Positions 12,986 to 25,943 are shown, counted from the stretch's first letter. The stretch is 64,000 nt of DNA from Zygaena filipendulae (GCA_907165275.2 OU015661.1:5091501-5155500); one strand, 5' to 3'. The notes: generated by a model from the sequence alone, not told the origin. A program made the numbers and translations.

Positions 12986-14104
12986 AACCGATAAAGTTTG
13001 TAAGTTTGATTGGATGTAAGCAGTAATCTTTAGAACTACACTAATAGAAATCTACACCTTACCCTGAGTGTCATGATACTTTTTAAGATTCTCGAAGGAA
13101 TCTCGAAATTCATGCGGGTGATGCTTCTTACCTAATATTATTATGTATATGTCTTTCATTATCTTTATCGTATATTATGATCTGATAGACGACCAAAACA
13201 AAGTAGAAATTTAAAGAAAAGGGCAACTATAGCTAACTAACTACAGGGATACTTCAAAGGATCTTCACGACGATCATTCCTGCACTATCCTTATAAAACT
13301 GGATCCCTCGTTCTTCAGTAGATCAGTCAGTCCTTCTAGTTAGGTTTGCCTTCATAAAAGTTTGCCCGCAATATAAATCTAAATACTTTGGGGAAATATT
13401 CGATGCCTTTTTGTGTTAATTTAGCAGTCATGATTATTAGACGACGGGGAAACCATGCCTGCCATCTTTGCAGATCAATTGTGGCCTACCATCCCGTCAG
13501 GGTGTTAATTAATTACGGTCACTATACCCTGTCCCAACTCCATCCGACCCGTGAGTAATATTACTTGTGATTATTTGATGCAACATTGTGGAAGGAAAGA
13601 AAAGGAACGCTATAATGTAATCAAATCGAAGAATACGACCAAGATGAAATCCAGATTTTTTGTCACTTTAAAAAACTTGCGTCTATTATTTATCTAAGTT
13701 AAGTAATTTTCTGAGTTTTGTACACTACTTACAAGACTAGTGCACTAATATTTTTAGGTATAATTCCTTCCGCTATGGATTTATAACTAAGTAAATACTA
13801 AATAAATAATTAAAAACCTACGTTACAGAAACTGATTGTTGGTAAGCGTATGCTTTGAGAGTGGTTGGACGGCTTTGGATTTTTTTTTTGTAATTATCCG
13901 AATAACATTTAGAAAAGTGGCCCGAAAATAGGAAAATTCAGGTAAAAATAAAAGTGCCTTTGTGGGATTTTCGTGAATTTATTAATATTTAATTTTATTA
14001 TCATTTATTGATTAATGCAAATAAACTACAGCAAATTTTAAGCAATTAACTGGAAAAAGAGTTAAAAAAGTAAGACAAAGCAAAATTTGGATAGGACATA
14101 AGTA
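12986..14104. other. No gene recognised
   Basis: Nothing beyond AT-rich sequence and simple repeats; no ORF over 60 codons. Confidence 0.45.
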
Positions 14105-14720
14105 ATCTATCTATACTATAATCTATCTATATATACAATAATAAAAGAGTAGAATCCGCGATTCTGTACATTGAATATTTTTACCTTAAATTAAGAGGGG
14201 TGATAAAAGAAGAGTAACCAAGCCCAAAAAAAAGTTTTTAAAATTTTTTTCTGTCTGTCTGTCTGTCTGTTCGCGATAATCTCCGCATCTACTGAACCGA
14301 TTGTCATGCAGTTTTCAGTAGCAGATTAAGCTAAGTCTGGAGCAACATTAGGCTCTGTTTCATCGAAATAGGACATAGGGGAAAAAGTTATCATCAGTTA
14401 AAGACTTCAGCGCAAAGCAATGGTCGAAAGCTTCGATATAATGTTGCATAACGAACACGATAAAACCTTTTTAGAGATATGCATTTTTTTCTTTTGAATT
14501 GATTTTTCGCGAAGTGATAGTTTTAAGGATTGGAGCTCAGAACAATATGCTTTAGTTATTCTTCTGAGGATTGGAGCGACAGAGGATATGATTATATTTT
14601 CTTTGAGACCAAAGAGTATATAACCACTACGTTTTAAAAGACTGAGAAAATCTAACGTCATTAACTGTCATTGCAAGGGTCGAAAATTCACGCGGGTGAA
14701 ACCGCGGGCACCAGCTAGTA
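14105..14720 (-). repeat. CCCGCGG repeat, inverted, probably interrupted
   Basis: The tail (AATAAAAGAGTAGAATCCGC) and (CTGT)n run are at 14140-14270, and the head (CGCGGGTGAAACCGCGGGC) at 14690-14712. About 300 bp of other sequence between (14395-14670, with a minus ORF of no known kind) is likely a later insertion. Confidence 0.6.
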
Positions 14721-15533
14721 AGGTCATAAGTCGTCGTCTAGTAGAAATCTAAATATTAACGAACAAAGTTTTCATGTCTCATTAGTTGTAATTACCTAAA
14801 CCCTGTTTGACAAAACCATGAGAAGTAATTCTACAATCATATTTATTACCTAAAATTTTTAACAAATTAGCAATGAAATAATATTTTATCTATCCTCTTT
14901 AGGTATTTCTTAACCAAGTTTGTGAAGACGTGTGTTATGTGTGACCTTAAAAGTTTAGTTTTTTTGTGTTTTTTTTTATTTTTTTCATTGGTACACCAAC
15001 TGTTCAGTTACCTACCAAAATAGATATTAGAGTAGATAGTATAGATAGTAGATATTCAGTCGAACAAAATAGAATTAAGACAGGTTTCCAACCGTCCATT
15101 GCAAAACGAAGTCAATACACTCTTAATGTTTTTTTCAAGACTAATTAATATAGGTACGAAAGACTTCGGATATGTCTGTATTTGTTTCTTTTATTTTTTA
15201 TATTACTTCAAATTTGTTTCCTCGGTGCCTGATGATGAATGGTGGTGTAAGTAACTGAGCAACTTTAGTTATTTCTAAAATGTTCCTAATTTTTTAAACA
15301 ATTTAAGGAAAAACAAGACAGTGGAAGCGGCAGATATAAATTGTATATGGTTGAGACAATTTGCTCTGGTGTCACAATCCAGGGAGAAAATATTGGAATA
15401 TGTTTGTTTAATTTTGTATGGAACAAACGCAGGCCGCGTTTCCTTTTATAAGTAAGTAGTTTCGTTTGGGAGACATATTTTGTTTGTACAATTACAATTA
15501 CTAACTTCGTCTAAAGTTTGTCTGTATTTCAGC

Positions 15534-15632
15534 GTGTTTCGAACGCGCATCATTCTTTCGCGTCACGTCCGCTTCGACCGAGCCGCGCTCGCGATGACCA
15601 TATTGATTACAGGAGCAACCGGTCAATTAACT
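15534..15632 (+). pseudogene. Orphan Rossmann-fold N-terminus (possible exon or relic)
   Basis: After a strong-looking acceptor (TTGTCTGTATTTCAG at 15533) a GC-rich stretch leads to ATG at 15594, reading MTILITGATGQL. That is the nucleotide-binding start (TGxTGxxG type) of NmrA-like or epimerase-type oxidoreductases. The frame then continues with no family resemblance, and no good donor is visible after GATG. It could be a broken gene, a first coding exon with a weak donor, or chance. Confidence 0.25.
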
Positions 15633-15894
15633 GCCCACACCCCACATCCACTGCCCGTTCTCTGTATAATGTTACTAGTAGTCAGACCTAATGAATGGCG
15701 CTTGTCGGATTGCTGCTACTTTTATATAACTTACCATTTCTAATGCGAGTTGACGTAGGGGAAATAAGAGATGTTTTTCTTTGTTTATTTTGGCGCATCA
15801 TTGTGTTAATGCCTACTGTGTTATACCTTTACGATGAGCCTGCCTACTAATACGAGTAGGTAATGGGCGCGATCATACATTTATTTTTTTTGAA

Positions 15895-16065
15895 CGTGAA
15901 TTTTGGGATTTCCTCGTGAATTCTTTGTTCCGGCATAAAATGTAGCAGGTATAGGTAAAAGATGCAATTTATGTTCTTACCAAATTTTATCTTTTTTTGT
16001 TCAACGGTTTAGGCATGAAAATGTAACTACATAAATCTAACTACTAACACTAAAACAAACAAAGT
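15895..16065 (+). repeat. Decayed CCCGCGG repeat
   Basis: Retains only TCCTCGTGAATTC, TTCCGGCATAAAATGTA, CCAAATTTTATC and an (AAAC) end. Confidence 0.4.
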
Positions 16066-16559
16066 AACTTTCGTAGGTATTTATAATGTTAAAAAGGATG
16101 GCTAAGTCGTACCTAATGATATTAGTTCACTATTCACATAACAAAGTACCTACTGACTCCAGCGAGCCAAGGCTCAGCATATTTTACGGTATCGCCTGAT
16201 AGTACAGACTTTTTTATATCATAAGTAACATTAATATTTAATAGATACCTACTACTTATAATATTTTCTTGAATAAATAAAAACCGAACAAAATATTTAT
16301 CCAAAATAAACTCATTTGACGGCCGGAAGCGTTTGGCGTCCATAAACATTTCATTGAATGAAAAGAATTCCAAATCCATTTTACCAGTCACGTCACAATT
16401 CCGTATAGGATTCGATTTTGTGGGTCTGGCCCAGATTTCGTTCAGCGCACGGCCGGCGGCGCGACGCGCGACGGCGGTCGTTTTCATTCGTGTCGTGTGT
16501 GATAACAATAACAGAGAGATAAATGGTTTACTATTTTGTTTTATCTTTTTTTTTTCAAT

Positions 16560-17125
16560 GTCCTATGAACGATTATGTAACGACTATACTTATAATCTTC
16601 ATTCCGTTCCACCATCTTCTATAACAAATCCTTCACTGTCCAAGCTATTTCTTTATGGAATTCTTTGCCTTCTACTATAAGAGATTCCAAATCTATATCT
16701 ATTCTTAAGTCACGTCTTCACACATATTTCATGTCGCTTCTTCCCTAGTTATTGCAGTTGCCGTAAACTATGACATTATGATATACTGGTATATTTTTAT
16801 AGCTTTTATTAATTGTCTGCATATTAACCATATACGTTGTATTGTATGTAATATCTCTATAATTTTTTTAATTACCTAAATTTATTACTATACATATTTA
16901 ATTTATATATAATTATGTTTTCGAATTTTAACGCTGTGTTATAGCAACACCCACCTCTTTTACTATTGATACGATATTTCTATACTCTACCTGGTAGCCT
17001 GGAAGAGATCGCTTTATAGCGATAGATAAAGCCACTTAATACTTTCTGTTTGATTAGTTTTTTTTTTTTATTATTCTACTGTTTGTGGTAGATATTCAAT
17101 AAAGTGTTTTTCATTCATTCATTCA
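16560..17125 (+). mobile_element. LINE 3' end with ORF2 C-terminal remnant
   Basis: One frame reads ISLWNSLPSTIRDSKSISIL, then KSRLHTYFMSLLP and a stop, the usual C-terminus of insect non-LTR reverse-transcriptase ORFs. The 3' UTR has the hallmark GGAAGAGATCGCTTTATAGC and ends in a CATTCATTCATT repeat after AATAAAG. It is truncated at the 5' end. Confidence 0.75.
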
Positions 17126-17999
17126 AATCTTGTGTGTTATTTTTTTCTTACCAACATCCATATAGAAGAAATTTTAGATTCGTGGAATAAACCCTTGAGA
17201 ATATTTTTTTGTGATCTCTGTTAAACTTGCTTTTGTGTGAGTGAGTAAAATTGTTAACAAAAGATAAACTATCAAATTTTATAATGGAGTAGGTAAATAT
17301 CGTCATGTGAAATTGTTAAAAACCTTTTTACTTATAAAAACTTTGCTCATCATATATAAAGCTTACATCTCGACTAATTAAATTAAAAATTAAAATTTTT
17401 GCAATTAATTTTATTTGAATAAAAGATGGTTTTAATAGAAAACCTAAGAATAAAACCTTAAAAACGGTTGATATTTTTTCGATGGTTTAATTATATAAAG
17501 GTCTAATGTTAAATTATAATAAATTTCAGTAGCATAGGTAATTTTTAATTACTTATACACACTTTATTTCAGTTCGAATATAATATATAATAATGTTCTA
17601 TTAACTAGGTACGAGTAATCTTTGCATGTGAGAATTTTATTTATATCCACTTAGATTAATTTTAGGTTAATTGCTTCCCATTGTATCCTATGATGAAGTA
17701 ATTTCAATTACGACGATCGACGTCGACCTCACTGACTATATATTTCTACTTTAACTTTTAATTCGACAGTTCGACTTTATCACACCTACTTGCTGAAGTT
17801 TTCCCGCGACCACAAGCACTTATAGATTTCTGTTTATTAAGCTCCAATAATAATAATTATTCAGAACCAGTTTTGACTGATCTAGTCACGAAAACTCGTA
17901 AGACATTAAAGGACCTCATCATTACTTTTTATTACTCAATGTGTTTAATATCATCTCAAAATTTAATAGGTATCGAATATAACGCAAAATATTAAGTAG

Positions 18000-18260
18000 C
18001 ATTAAATTATAATAAGAATAAATAAGAATAAATTTATTAACCATAAGTTTTCTTTACATCGAGTGAATTATGGATCCCGCAATAGGTCAAGCCTGAATCT
18101 GGGGATCCGTCTTTACGACTTACAGTTATGGATAAATCAACTATGAATAACCTAAATAGATATGTATTAAAATATTAATATGACAAAAAGTACACACACA
18201 CATATGCATTAGTCATAAGCACTTACAAACGAACAACAAAGTCAAGCCTGAGCACCTAAT
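18000..18260 (-). mobile_element. Probable LINE or SINE 3' end
   Basis: Tandem AATAAGAATAAATAAGAATA leads into TTTATTAACC, and GTCAAGCCTGA recurs at about 18088 and 18242. Orientation is inferred from the tail. Confidence 0.4.
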
Positions 18261-18889
18261 AACTTCTCAGTGATATAGATAGCTACTTTATAGATACTTA
18301 GATAGCTATACTATATCCACGTCTTTCAGAGGGTCCGCTTAGTTCTTCTAAACTGCGTAACAAAAGGTAGGTAAGTAATTAGGTCTATGTTTTCTCTGCG
18401 TCCAAAAAATAATAATTTTTGTACTTGCTTTATACAACCAGGCAAATTTGTTAATGAGTTGTAGTAGATACCTACAGCAAATTAACTTCACTCTTAGTTT
18501 GCAGGTATTTTTTTACTATTTGGTTATTGATGTAAAAGCTCGATACTACGTGAACTATCTGACTGTATAAATAAATGATTTATAAAGCACAGATTTTGAG
18601 CTAGCAGACCGCACGTGTGCTATAGACATTTGGAAATAAATAAGGGATGGTTGCGGCAGGATAAGGGAGCATATCCTGTGATAAACGACTTTATTTCTTG
18701 TGTCTTCACTGAAGGAAATTATCGTCCATCAATATAACTACGATATTTTTATGCAGAAAGAAAGTAATCATCGGTTGATTTGCTCTATAACCCGTTTAAT
18801 GTATAATTTTTTTTATCCACCCATAGTTTAAGAACGTGATTTTTGTTAGAAACTATTATTTGACTTATCAAAAATAAATAGATTTGTAA

Positions 18890-18960
18890 AAACTATAGCT
18901 ATGCCATGACTTCACCCACGTGCGTTTTGGAATTCCCGTAAGAACTCTTTAAAATTACGA
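18890..18960 (+). repeat. Decayed CCCGCGG repeat head
   Basis: CTTCACCCACGTGCGTTTTG and GAATTCCCGTAAGAACTC are the only recognisable parts. Confidence 0.4.
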
Positions 18961-19056
18961 ATACAAAAAAGAAGTTTAAGTAAAAAAAGAAGTTAAGAGA
19001 TTAACGCACGGCAATTTATCTTAGATATTTACTTTCATATTATTAAATATATAATA

Positions 19057-19380
19057 GGGATGTAGACTACTTTTGAAAATCAAAATTCTAATTAGTCCGT
19101 CAGTTAGAAAATAAAAAACAATAGACACGTATTTTTTGCTTTTCAAATAAATTAAAATATACAGAGATAAAGCGCAACAAAGTTTAGGGTGAGGGGGTCG
19201 TGACGTCACTAACCGCTAAAACCGCCACACAAACTGTCAGATTAGTGACGTCACGCGAAATTTCAACTCAATATATCGCCGTTATTTTTTGATTACTTAA
19301 AAAAAGAAAAAATAGTGTCCAATATTTTTTAATAATCTACAAGACGGACTAAAAAATAAAAATTAGTCAACATGCCCATT
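19057..19380. mobile_element. CRE-bearing MITE, copy 1
   Basis: About 325 bp with short inverted ends (GGGATGT at the left, GTCAACATGCCC at the right). It has two TGACGTCA palindromes, in GTCGTGACGTCACTAA and TTAGTGACGTCACGCG, about 45 bp apart. It is clearly the same family as 22719-23048. The minus ORF here is a by-product. Confidence 0.8.
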
Positions 19381-19888
19381 TTAATGAGACTTAAACACAA
19401 AACCACGGTCTAAACTCTAGTTTCTAAGGTGACATTAGTTACCTCATATCAGAAAGGTGGTAGGAAAAGAATACGTACATTTAAAAAAATACAAAGCGAG
19501 CTCAATCTTGGCTTATCCACCCCACTTGTGTTTGTTGAAGTAATGTCGGCATTCATAATCTAATTACTGCTAAGTGCTTCTGTAAAATAACGTCTCTTGT
19601 TATGCATAATGAGCTTTTATCCGGCCGAGATTTGAGTTTTGTTTAGCTTAATATTAACATTTATCTTATTGCGGTTGGCGGTTTGTACCTTCTAAAATTA
19701 ATCCACATTTTATAAACATATCATAATTTTAACTCCTATACTTAATAGATAAGTAGGTAATTATAAAAATCCATACTAATATTAAAAAGCTAAAGAGTTT
19801 GGTTGAACGCGCTAATCTCCGGAACTACTGGTTCGAATAGAAAAAATATTTTTGTCTTGAATAGTCCATTTTATTTTATTTATTTAAC

Positions 19889-20163
19889 ACTAGCTGTGCC
19901 CCGCAGTTTCACCCGTAGTAACTTCGGAGTACCCACGCGAATTCTGGGGTAAAAAGTACCCTATGTCCTTCTCTGTACCCCTGACAACGTGTATGCCAAA
20001 TTTCATCCAAATCCGTTCTGTCGTTTTTGCGTGATTGAGTAAACGTATGCGAGGATAAGAGCTCGAAAGCGCATTTTCATCCGACTTGCTTCAAATTTAT
20101 CGTCACTGCTCAGCTCCTATATGTCTTAGCGTTATATAGCCTATAACCTGCCCAAGAGTATAT
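19889..20163 (+). repeat. CCCGCGG repeat, 3'-truncated
   Basis: Matches copy 1 from the head to the GCCTATAACCTGCCCA block and then stops. Confidence 0.8.
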
Positions 20164-20291
20164 TTCAACAAAATTAATCCAAAATTCCCTAACCGGACTT
20201 CAATTGTAAGCCTACTAAACTACCTATTATTTCCATGTAAAGATAATGTGAGAGCGTTATTGTTTGCTAAGTTATAGCTTTCTGTCTTACG

Positions 20292-20524
20292 GCCGCACTC
20301 AGAGTCGACTTTAATGATTACTTAGTTAAGTATAGATTTTTAAAACAAAACTGCCGCAATCAGAGATGTTCAGTAAACTAATGTTAATTGGCATTTAATG
20401 AGATGTAACTTAATTAGTTGAATGCCAATTAACATTAATTTATTAAACTTGTCTGATTGCGGCAGTTTTGTTTTAAAAAATTAAACTTAACTAAGTAATC
20501 ATTAAAGTCGACTCTGAGTGCGGC
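20292..20524. mobile_element. 233-bp palindromic MITE, copy 1
   Basis: Nearly the whole element is an inverted repeat, with ends GCCGCACTCAGAGTCGAC and an inner palindrome around ATGTTAATTGGCATTTAA. TTA lies close to each end, hinting at a Harbinger-type target, but this is unproven. Confidence 0.85.
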
Positions 20525-21214
20525 GGTTAGTTGCTATAGAATGACTATTTTCTATAGTTTCTATAGAACGCCGCTCGTTGGCGTTTGATAGGATCGTAAA
20601 ATTTAATGAGAGTTCATATCAGGCCGTGCCCTTAGACGCCGTGTAGCAGTCTCACATAACCATAAGCAGAGAAGACAAAAGAATTACCATAATAAACTAC
20701 ACGTTTCTTTTATCATTCACTGTTGAAAATTGCCAATAGTAAAAAACTGCTGTATAACAAAAACAAATAACAGATAGGTAGTTACTTAATTTAATTACCA
20801 ACAGTGTAATGATTAGTCGAAAAATTACCTACGTGCGCAAAAAATGAATTCATTCAAATGTTCGCACAATTATATTCTAACCAGCTGTGCGCCTCCAAAT
20901 TTAATATGATATGGATATTCATAAGTTTTAGTAATATTTTAGAAACAATTTTATTCAAAATAATGATCATGTGACCATGTGCCGTCAGCAGCCGAAATAT
21001 GTAAGCACTTTTGACAGTCAGTGAATTTTATTTGCAATAGTAATAAAGTTCAAAAGCTTATCAAAATGTTTACATATTGTTGCTGCTGACTGTACCTAGT
21101 GTAAATCAATAAACAATTATGGCGACCAGCGCTTTACGATAACACCTGAACTACGCCGGACGGAACCGATGATGTCTTGATTTGAATATACGTTTTTTCT
21201 AGACGTGACGCATG

Positions 21215-21400
21215 ATCACATCATATCAGCTAAAAGACGTCCACTACTGAAAATAGGTCAAAGGATTGCACAACGACCGGCCCTGCGCGTTCCGCATCCA
21301 ATGGCATCAGCCCCATGACCAAGTGTGACCAAGTTAGCGGTCCATCTTGTAACGGGTCTACCTACCCTGTATTGCCACGTTTTTCGGTTCATGGTCGCCA
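21215..21400. mobile_element. Retroelement fragment with GACGTCCACT motif
   Basis: ATATCAGCTAAAAGACGTCC, then ACTACTGAAAATAGG, is a dispersed lepidopteran retroelement 3' sequence, also found at 63612. Confidence 0.5.
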
Positions 21401-21879
21401 CTCGCTCAACAACTTTTATCTATAGTTTATAGCTTTTAAATATATGGGGGGCACGATAGTGCCCCTGCCAAGACGAGCCAAGCGAAGCGTGAACACTACC
21501 TATCTTTTCTCGAAGCGCTTCGTCGTTTTTTGAACCCTTATAACTTGGGTTTGGATTATACCAGATAAACGAAATTCTCGAGATATGTTGTCAATAGCTC
21601 ACTTATCAAACATATAAAGTTATAATTGCATAGCTCTTATACTTTAGATATTATCGATATCTAAAAAACTCTGATTTCGTCACTGACTCACTGATGAGCA
21701 TCAAAATTCTTTTCCTAATGTTCTAAAAATAAAAGCTGCAATTTGGCATGTAAGCTAGTATTAGTACACAAACAACAAAAAATTATTAAACTTGTAACTT
21801 TTACCCTCCCACCCCTTAAACTAGGGGATGGAAGTTTGTAGAATTCTCAATTTTAACTTACAAAAAGAAATGAAATTCC

Positions 21880-22260
21880 ACCAAAAACATTTTCATGTAA
21901 AATTATGCCAAGATGAGTCCATATGACGGGCACTGTCAAAAAGTTATCAGATCAAGCTTGTAACTCTACACACCCTAACTCTACAAGGCCTAACTTATCA
22001 AACTCTACACCTTAGAATGTGTGGCTTGGCCGTTTCGTTACTGCAAGAACCTTTGTGTAACAGAAAAGTAATTAACAGTGGATAAATTTTTCACCTTACG
22101 CTCATGTGAATGGAGCGAAATGGCCAAGCCACACATTCTAAGGTGTAGAGTTTGAGAAGTTAGGCCTTGTAGAGTTAGGGTGTGTAGAGTTATAAGCTTG
22201 GCTCTACATGAGATCTGATAACTTTTTGACAGTGCCCGTCATATGGAGTCGTCCTGGCAG
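21880..22260. mobile_element. Long-hairpin MITE, copy 1
   Basis: Arms 21919-22031 and 22122-22246 are near-perfect inverted repeats of about 113-125 bp around a 90-bp loop; the right arm has a 12-bp block (around TCATGTAGAGCC) missing on the left. The outer left part has AACATTTTCATGTAAAATTA, the end also seen in copy 2; the matching right end is lost. Confidence 0.85.
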
Positions 22261-22718
22261 CCTGTATAAAGGTTTTTTAAACATATTTTTTCAAACCTAA
22301 ATAAAAACAAAACGACACATTTTAATTCCTAGCAGGCCCAGGGCTTGAATCAAATTTTACTTATAGAAGTAGAAACACGTTTAAAGAGTTCTTTGAATTA
22401 CTTTATAATTACTGACTACGTGACTTTTGGACTTCATCCGGGAAATGTAGTTTAGGAATAAAAAGTAGGTATAATATGTTGAATTGTCGACTCAGGATTT
22501 ATATTATTACTACCGATTTTGATTTAAATTATACATATGTGTGAAAATTGGTTATAAGGAACTAAAAATACCACTATTTATAATGTTTTCCATTGTACCT
22601 ACCTATAACGTAACGTACATAACTCATATTACTTACTAACTTCGAAGTAACTGGGTAGAAAAAATCTTGTAAACAAAAGTCATTTTACTTTATGTACCAA
22701 CTATATGTAAATAGAATA

Positions 22719-23048
22719 GGGATGTTGATGACTTTTGAAAATCAAAATTCTAATTAGTCCGTCAGTTAGAAAATAAAAAAAACAATAGACATGTATTTTT
22801 TGCTTTTTCAAATAAATGAAAGTATACATAGATAAAGCGCAAGTTTAGTTTGGGTGACAGCTCGTGACGTCAGTAATCGCTGGATATAAGCCGCCATACA
22901 AACTGCACCGGTTAGTGACGTCACGCGAAATTTCAATACAATGTATCGCCGTAATTTTTGATTACGTAAAAAAATAAAAATAAATGTCCAATATTTTTTA
23001 CTGACTATCTACAAGACGGACTAAAAAAAATTTAGTCAACATGCCCAT
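22719..23048. mobile_element. CRE-bearing MITE, copy 2
   Basis: About 330 bp and roughly 85 % identical by eye to 19057-19380, with better-preserved ends (GGGATGTTGA, GTCAACATGCCC). The first CRE palindrome is changed to TGACGTCAGT; the second (GTGACGTCACGCG) is intact. Confidence 0.8.
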
Positions 23049-24269
23049 TCACAGTATAGACACGTACCTATAGGTACTAAAATTATCATGAAAATGTAGA
23101 ATCCTACTTTACATGGCTGGAACGTGTTCCATTTAGGGGTTCAGAAGGTACTTTAATAATAATAAATAGTTATTGATTTAAATAATTTGATAGATCAATT
23201 ATTGCTTAAATTCGTTATGCAGTTGTACTAGTATGTATATAGTAATACAATTATTGTTACCTATGCAATGTAACTACCGACTTAGCACACATAAATATTG
23301 AAGCATATCTTTCCATATGTAACGCTGCGCTGATTACATTACGATTTACGATTGGTGGCTTTCGGTGTAATATTTGATGGCCATAATACATTTTGTTCTG
23401 GACTCAGGGGTGTGATAAATGATCGCCGTGCTTACTGCGACTCGATTTCTAGCTCCTGTGGGAAATCTTTTTCAAGTTCTCTTCAGTAAGTGGAATATAG
23501 GTGAAATGAGGATTTGCGTTTTTTTTTATTATTGACACTAAAAAAATATCGCGCACTTACCTTACCGCGTCACTTACCTAATATAATAAAACTATAGTTG
23601 AGAACACCACGAGGGCGGAGTCACGGGCAGCAGCTAGCGTCGGATAGCGTCGGATAACGATATAATGTGTTGAGCAGGATCGAAACAAGTCAAAGATTTA
23701 CTATTGGGCTACTTTTTAGGAAAATAGCAAAAGAGCTCATAATTTGTAATCACCTTGAAAGAAGAGATGAAAGAACCCGATAAAATAAGCTCTTTTATGA
23801 TGGCAGACTGTTTTAAATTTGAATTTATCAGCTAAAATAAATCAGGTCAAGACAATAACGACGGAGGTGTACGTTACTAGTTATTTTTCTTATAAAAATA
23901 TATAAACTAATATTTTCAAGAAATTGTAATAATTTCTCTTATTAAGATAAATTACTTATGAATTTAAGTAGCTTAATATATATATTTCTCACGACGCCAC
24001 TAATGAATCGATACCTACTTACGTACCTTTCCTAACTTAATATGATAACGATGAATACTGATTAAGTATTACCTACTTATTACGAATAAAAGTCTGTAAT
24101 TCTATATAATAGTGTAAGAAAATAGAACTTAAATATTATACAAAAAAATAACAACTAAGAGGTGCCATTGCTCTCAGTTTCTATTATAATTTGTGCTAGA
24201 ATGTGAGAGATTAAGAATAAAAGGTTTGAGATCATTTTAAGATTGTGTGTTTGAGAAGTTCTTTGAAGG
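23049..24269. other. No gene recognised
   Basis: No ORF over 60 codons before 24232. A short tandem TAGCGTCGGATAGCGTCGGA occurs near 23635. Confidence 0.4.
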
Positions 24270-24400
24270 ACGTCCTCAGATAAACATACCTACAGAGCAA
24301 TAAGGAACTAACGGGCATGTAGGTACTGCCTACTCCTCCGGGCGACAGGCGTGAGCTTAAACCTATGTGTATTATATGTAAGCATTTATTTGACTTATAA
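24270..24400 (+). mobile_element. Dispersed repeat tail
   Basis: TACTGCCTACTCCTCCGGGC followed by GACAGGCGTGAGCTTA; the same sequence type recurs at 48105-48145 (ACTGCCTATCCCTTCGGAAG). Confidence 0.45.
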
Positions 24401-25554
24401 AATCTCACTTGCCTTAAGTTTGTAACTTCAACATCGGTTTTACAAACAACCAGAGAGAAGTAGCAATTACTCAAACATCACAAAGGTTCACAAAGTAATT
24501 ATTTTCACCCTGCATGTTTGGTTATTCGATGGGCGCTCTCAGCCCCCTGGGAGGTGATCGTCTAAGATTTATTAAAATAGTATTTAATTAAAACTTGGGG
24601 TGGACTTTATTGCTGTCAAATTGCATTTAAGCTTGCTAGGGCTTGTGTGCACGTTGACTGCCAGTCACCTTGTGTTTCACCCTCTTACCTTTGGGTGTGC
24701 ACAAACCCTCAGCTCCCACCGTACACATTGCCGACGCAAGACTGGAGTAAACAAGCAAATTTCATTTATTAATGTAGACGTCGACCGTTTGACTCCTTTT
24801 GTATACACGTTATGCTAACTCTAGCCATTATGGTTCGGAGTCAAATACAGAATGGCTTGCCACTTCAAAGCCCTTCTTGTGTACTTATACCCCACGGGCC
24901 ACGGTATTATAATGAGCAACAGAAACGATTAATTATTATGTAAGCAAAGTAATTCGTACACAATAATTCCCTTAAAACCCTTACACGATAATTTGTCAAC
25001 ATACCTATAAATAAAAAGTATTGTCATTTATCATTTTTCAAATAAAGCCTTTTCATAGAAGAATAAGTAGGGCGATATAGGTATGTATATACGTACATCG
25101 CATGCCTAGAATCATTGAAATATTTTGTTATTGATTTAATTTTACAAGGTTAGGACTTAGGAGTATGTTTAGAAAATAGAAAAAACTTCATAACTGCGTA
25201 GGTTCTAGTACATTTGCTCGCGGTGACGTAATTATCACCGATGTCGAGAATCGCAGTGTTTTAAATGTTTTAATTAAACTTTAAGAGGCGAGGGAGATTC
25301 GCTGATTAAAAAGGAAATTGTCCTGTAGCTTTTGCCGAGAAATAAAGAAATTACACGAAAGTCGAAACTCCCACTTTCGCTTGGATAGACGATGTTTTTA
25401 TTGTAATTAACCTTAACAACAAAACATTCGATATAAATAACATATTTAAGCTTTTAGTTACATATTCTCCAACATACCCTGATTCTAGCGAGATTTATGA
25501 TTTTATATATTATTTACTGAAATCAAAGACCATGCTAGAATTGCTTTTTTCGCA
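24401..25554. other. No gene recognised
   Basis: One 72-codon plus ORF (24600-24818) in GC-richer DNA with no known motif or splice context. Confidence 0.35.
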
Positions 25555-25665
25555 TATCAAATTCGAATTCAAACATACTTTATTGCCCCAAAACAAACAT
25601 AAAAACTAAGACAAATAAAAAGTAAAGATAGAGTAAAAGGCGGCCTTATTTCAGAGGCAATCTTT
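25555..25665 (-). mobile_element. LINE 3' terminus
   Basis: The reverse complement contains GGAAAGATTGCC, AAATAAGGCCGCCTTTTAC and GGGCAATAAAGTATGTTTG, the same type of 3' end as 16560-17125. Confidence 0.65.
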
Positions 25666-25736
25666 CCAAGGCAACCTCAAAGTGATAGAGAGCTGTAGCA
25701 TTTCGTATGCAAGATAAAACTTTTTTCACCAATGAT

Positions 25737-25943
25737 CCTACTAATATTATAAATGTGAAAGTGTGGATGTTTGGATGTTTGGATGTTTGTTACTCAATCA
25801 CGCAAAAACGGCTGAGCGGATTTGGATGAAATTTGGCATGGACGTTGTCAGGGGTACAGAGAAGGACATAGGGTACTTTTTATCCCGGAACTCTCGCGGG
25901 AACTCCGACATTACCGCGGGTAAAACTGCGGGACACATCTAGT
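25737..25943 (-). repeat. CCCGCGG repeat, inverted short copy
   Basis: The reverse complement reads head, CCCGCGAGAGTTCCGGG, GTACCCTATGTCCTTCTC and CGCAAAAACGGCTGAGC inverted; a GGATGTTTGGATGTTTGG run replaces the CAGA part. Confidence 0.75.

Larger units (their letters stand above)
17126..19056. other. No gene recognised apart from the listed repeat tail
   Basis: AT-rich; contains the repeat pieces at 18000-18260 and 18890-18960 and otherwise nothing identifiable. Confidence 0.4.

Noticed and set aside
16134..16680. Two overlapping ORFs of 115-124 codons on opposite strands
   Set aside because: They cross a GC-rich stretch next to a LINE 3' end; neither shows a domain, and the real LINE frame is a different one.
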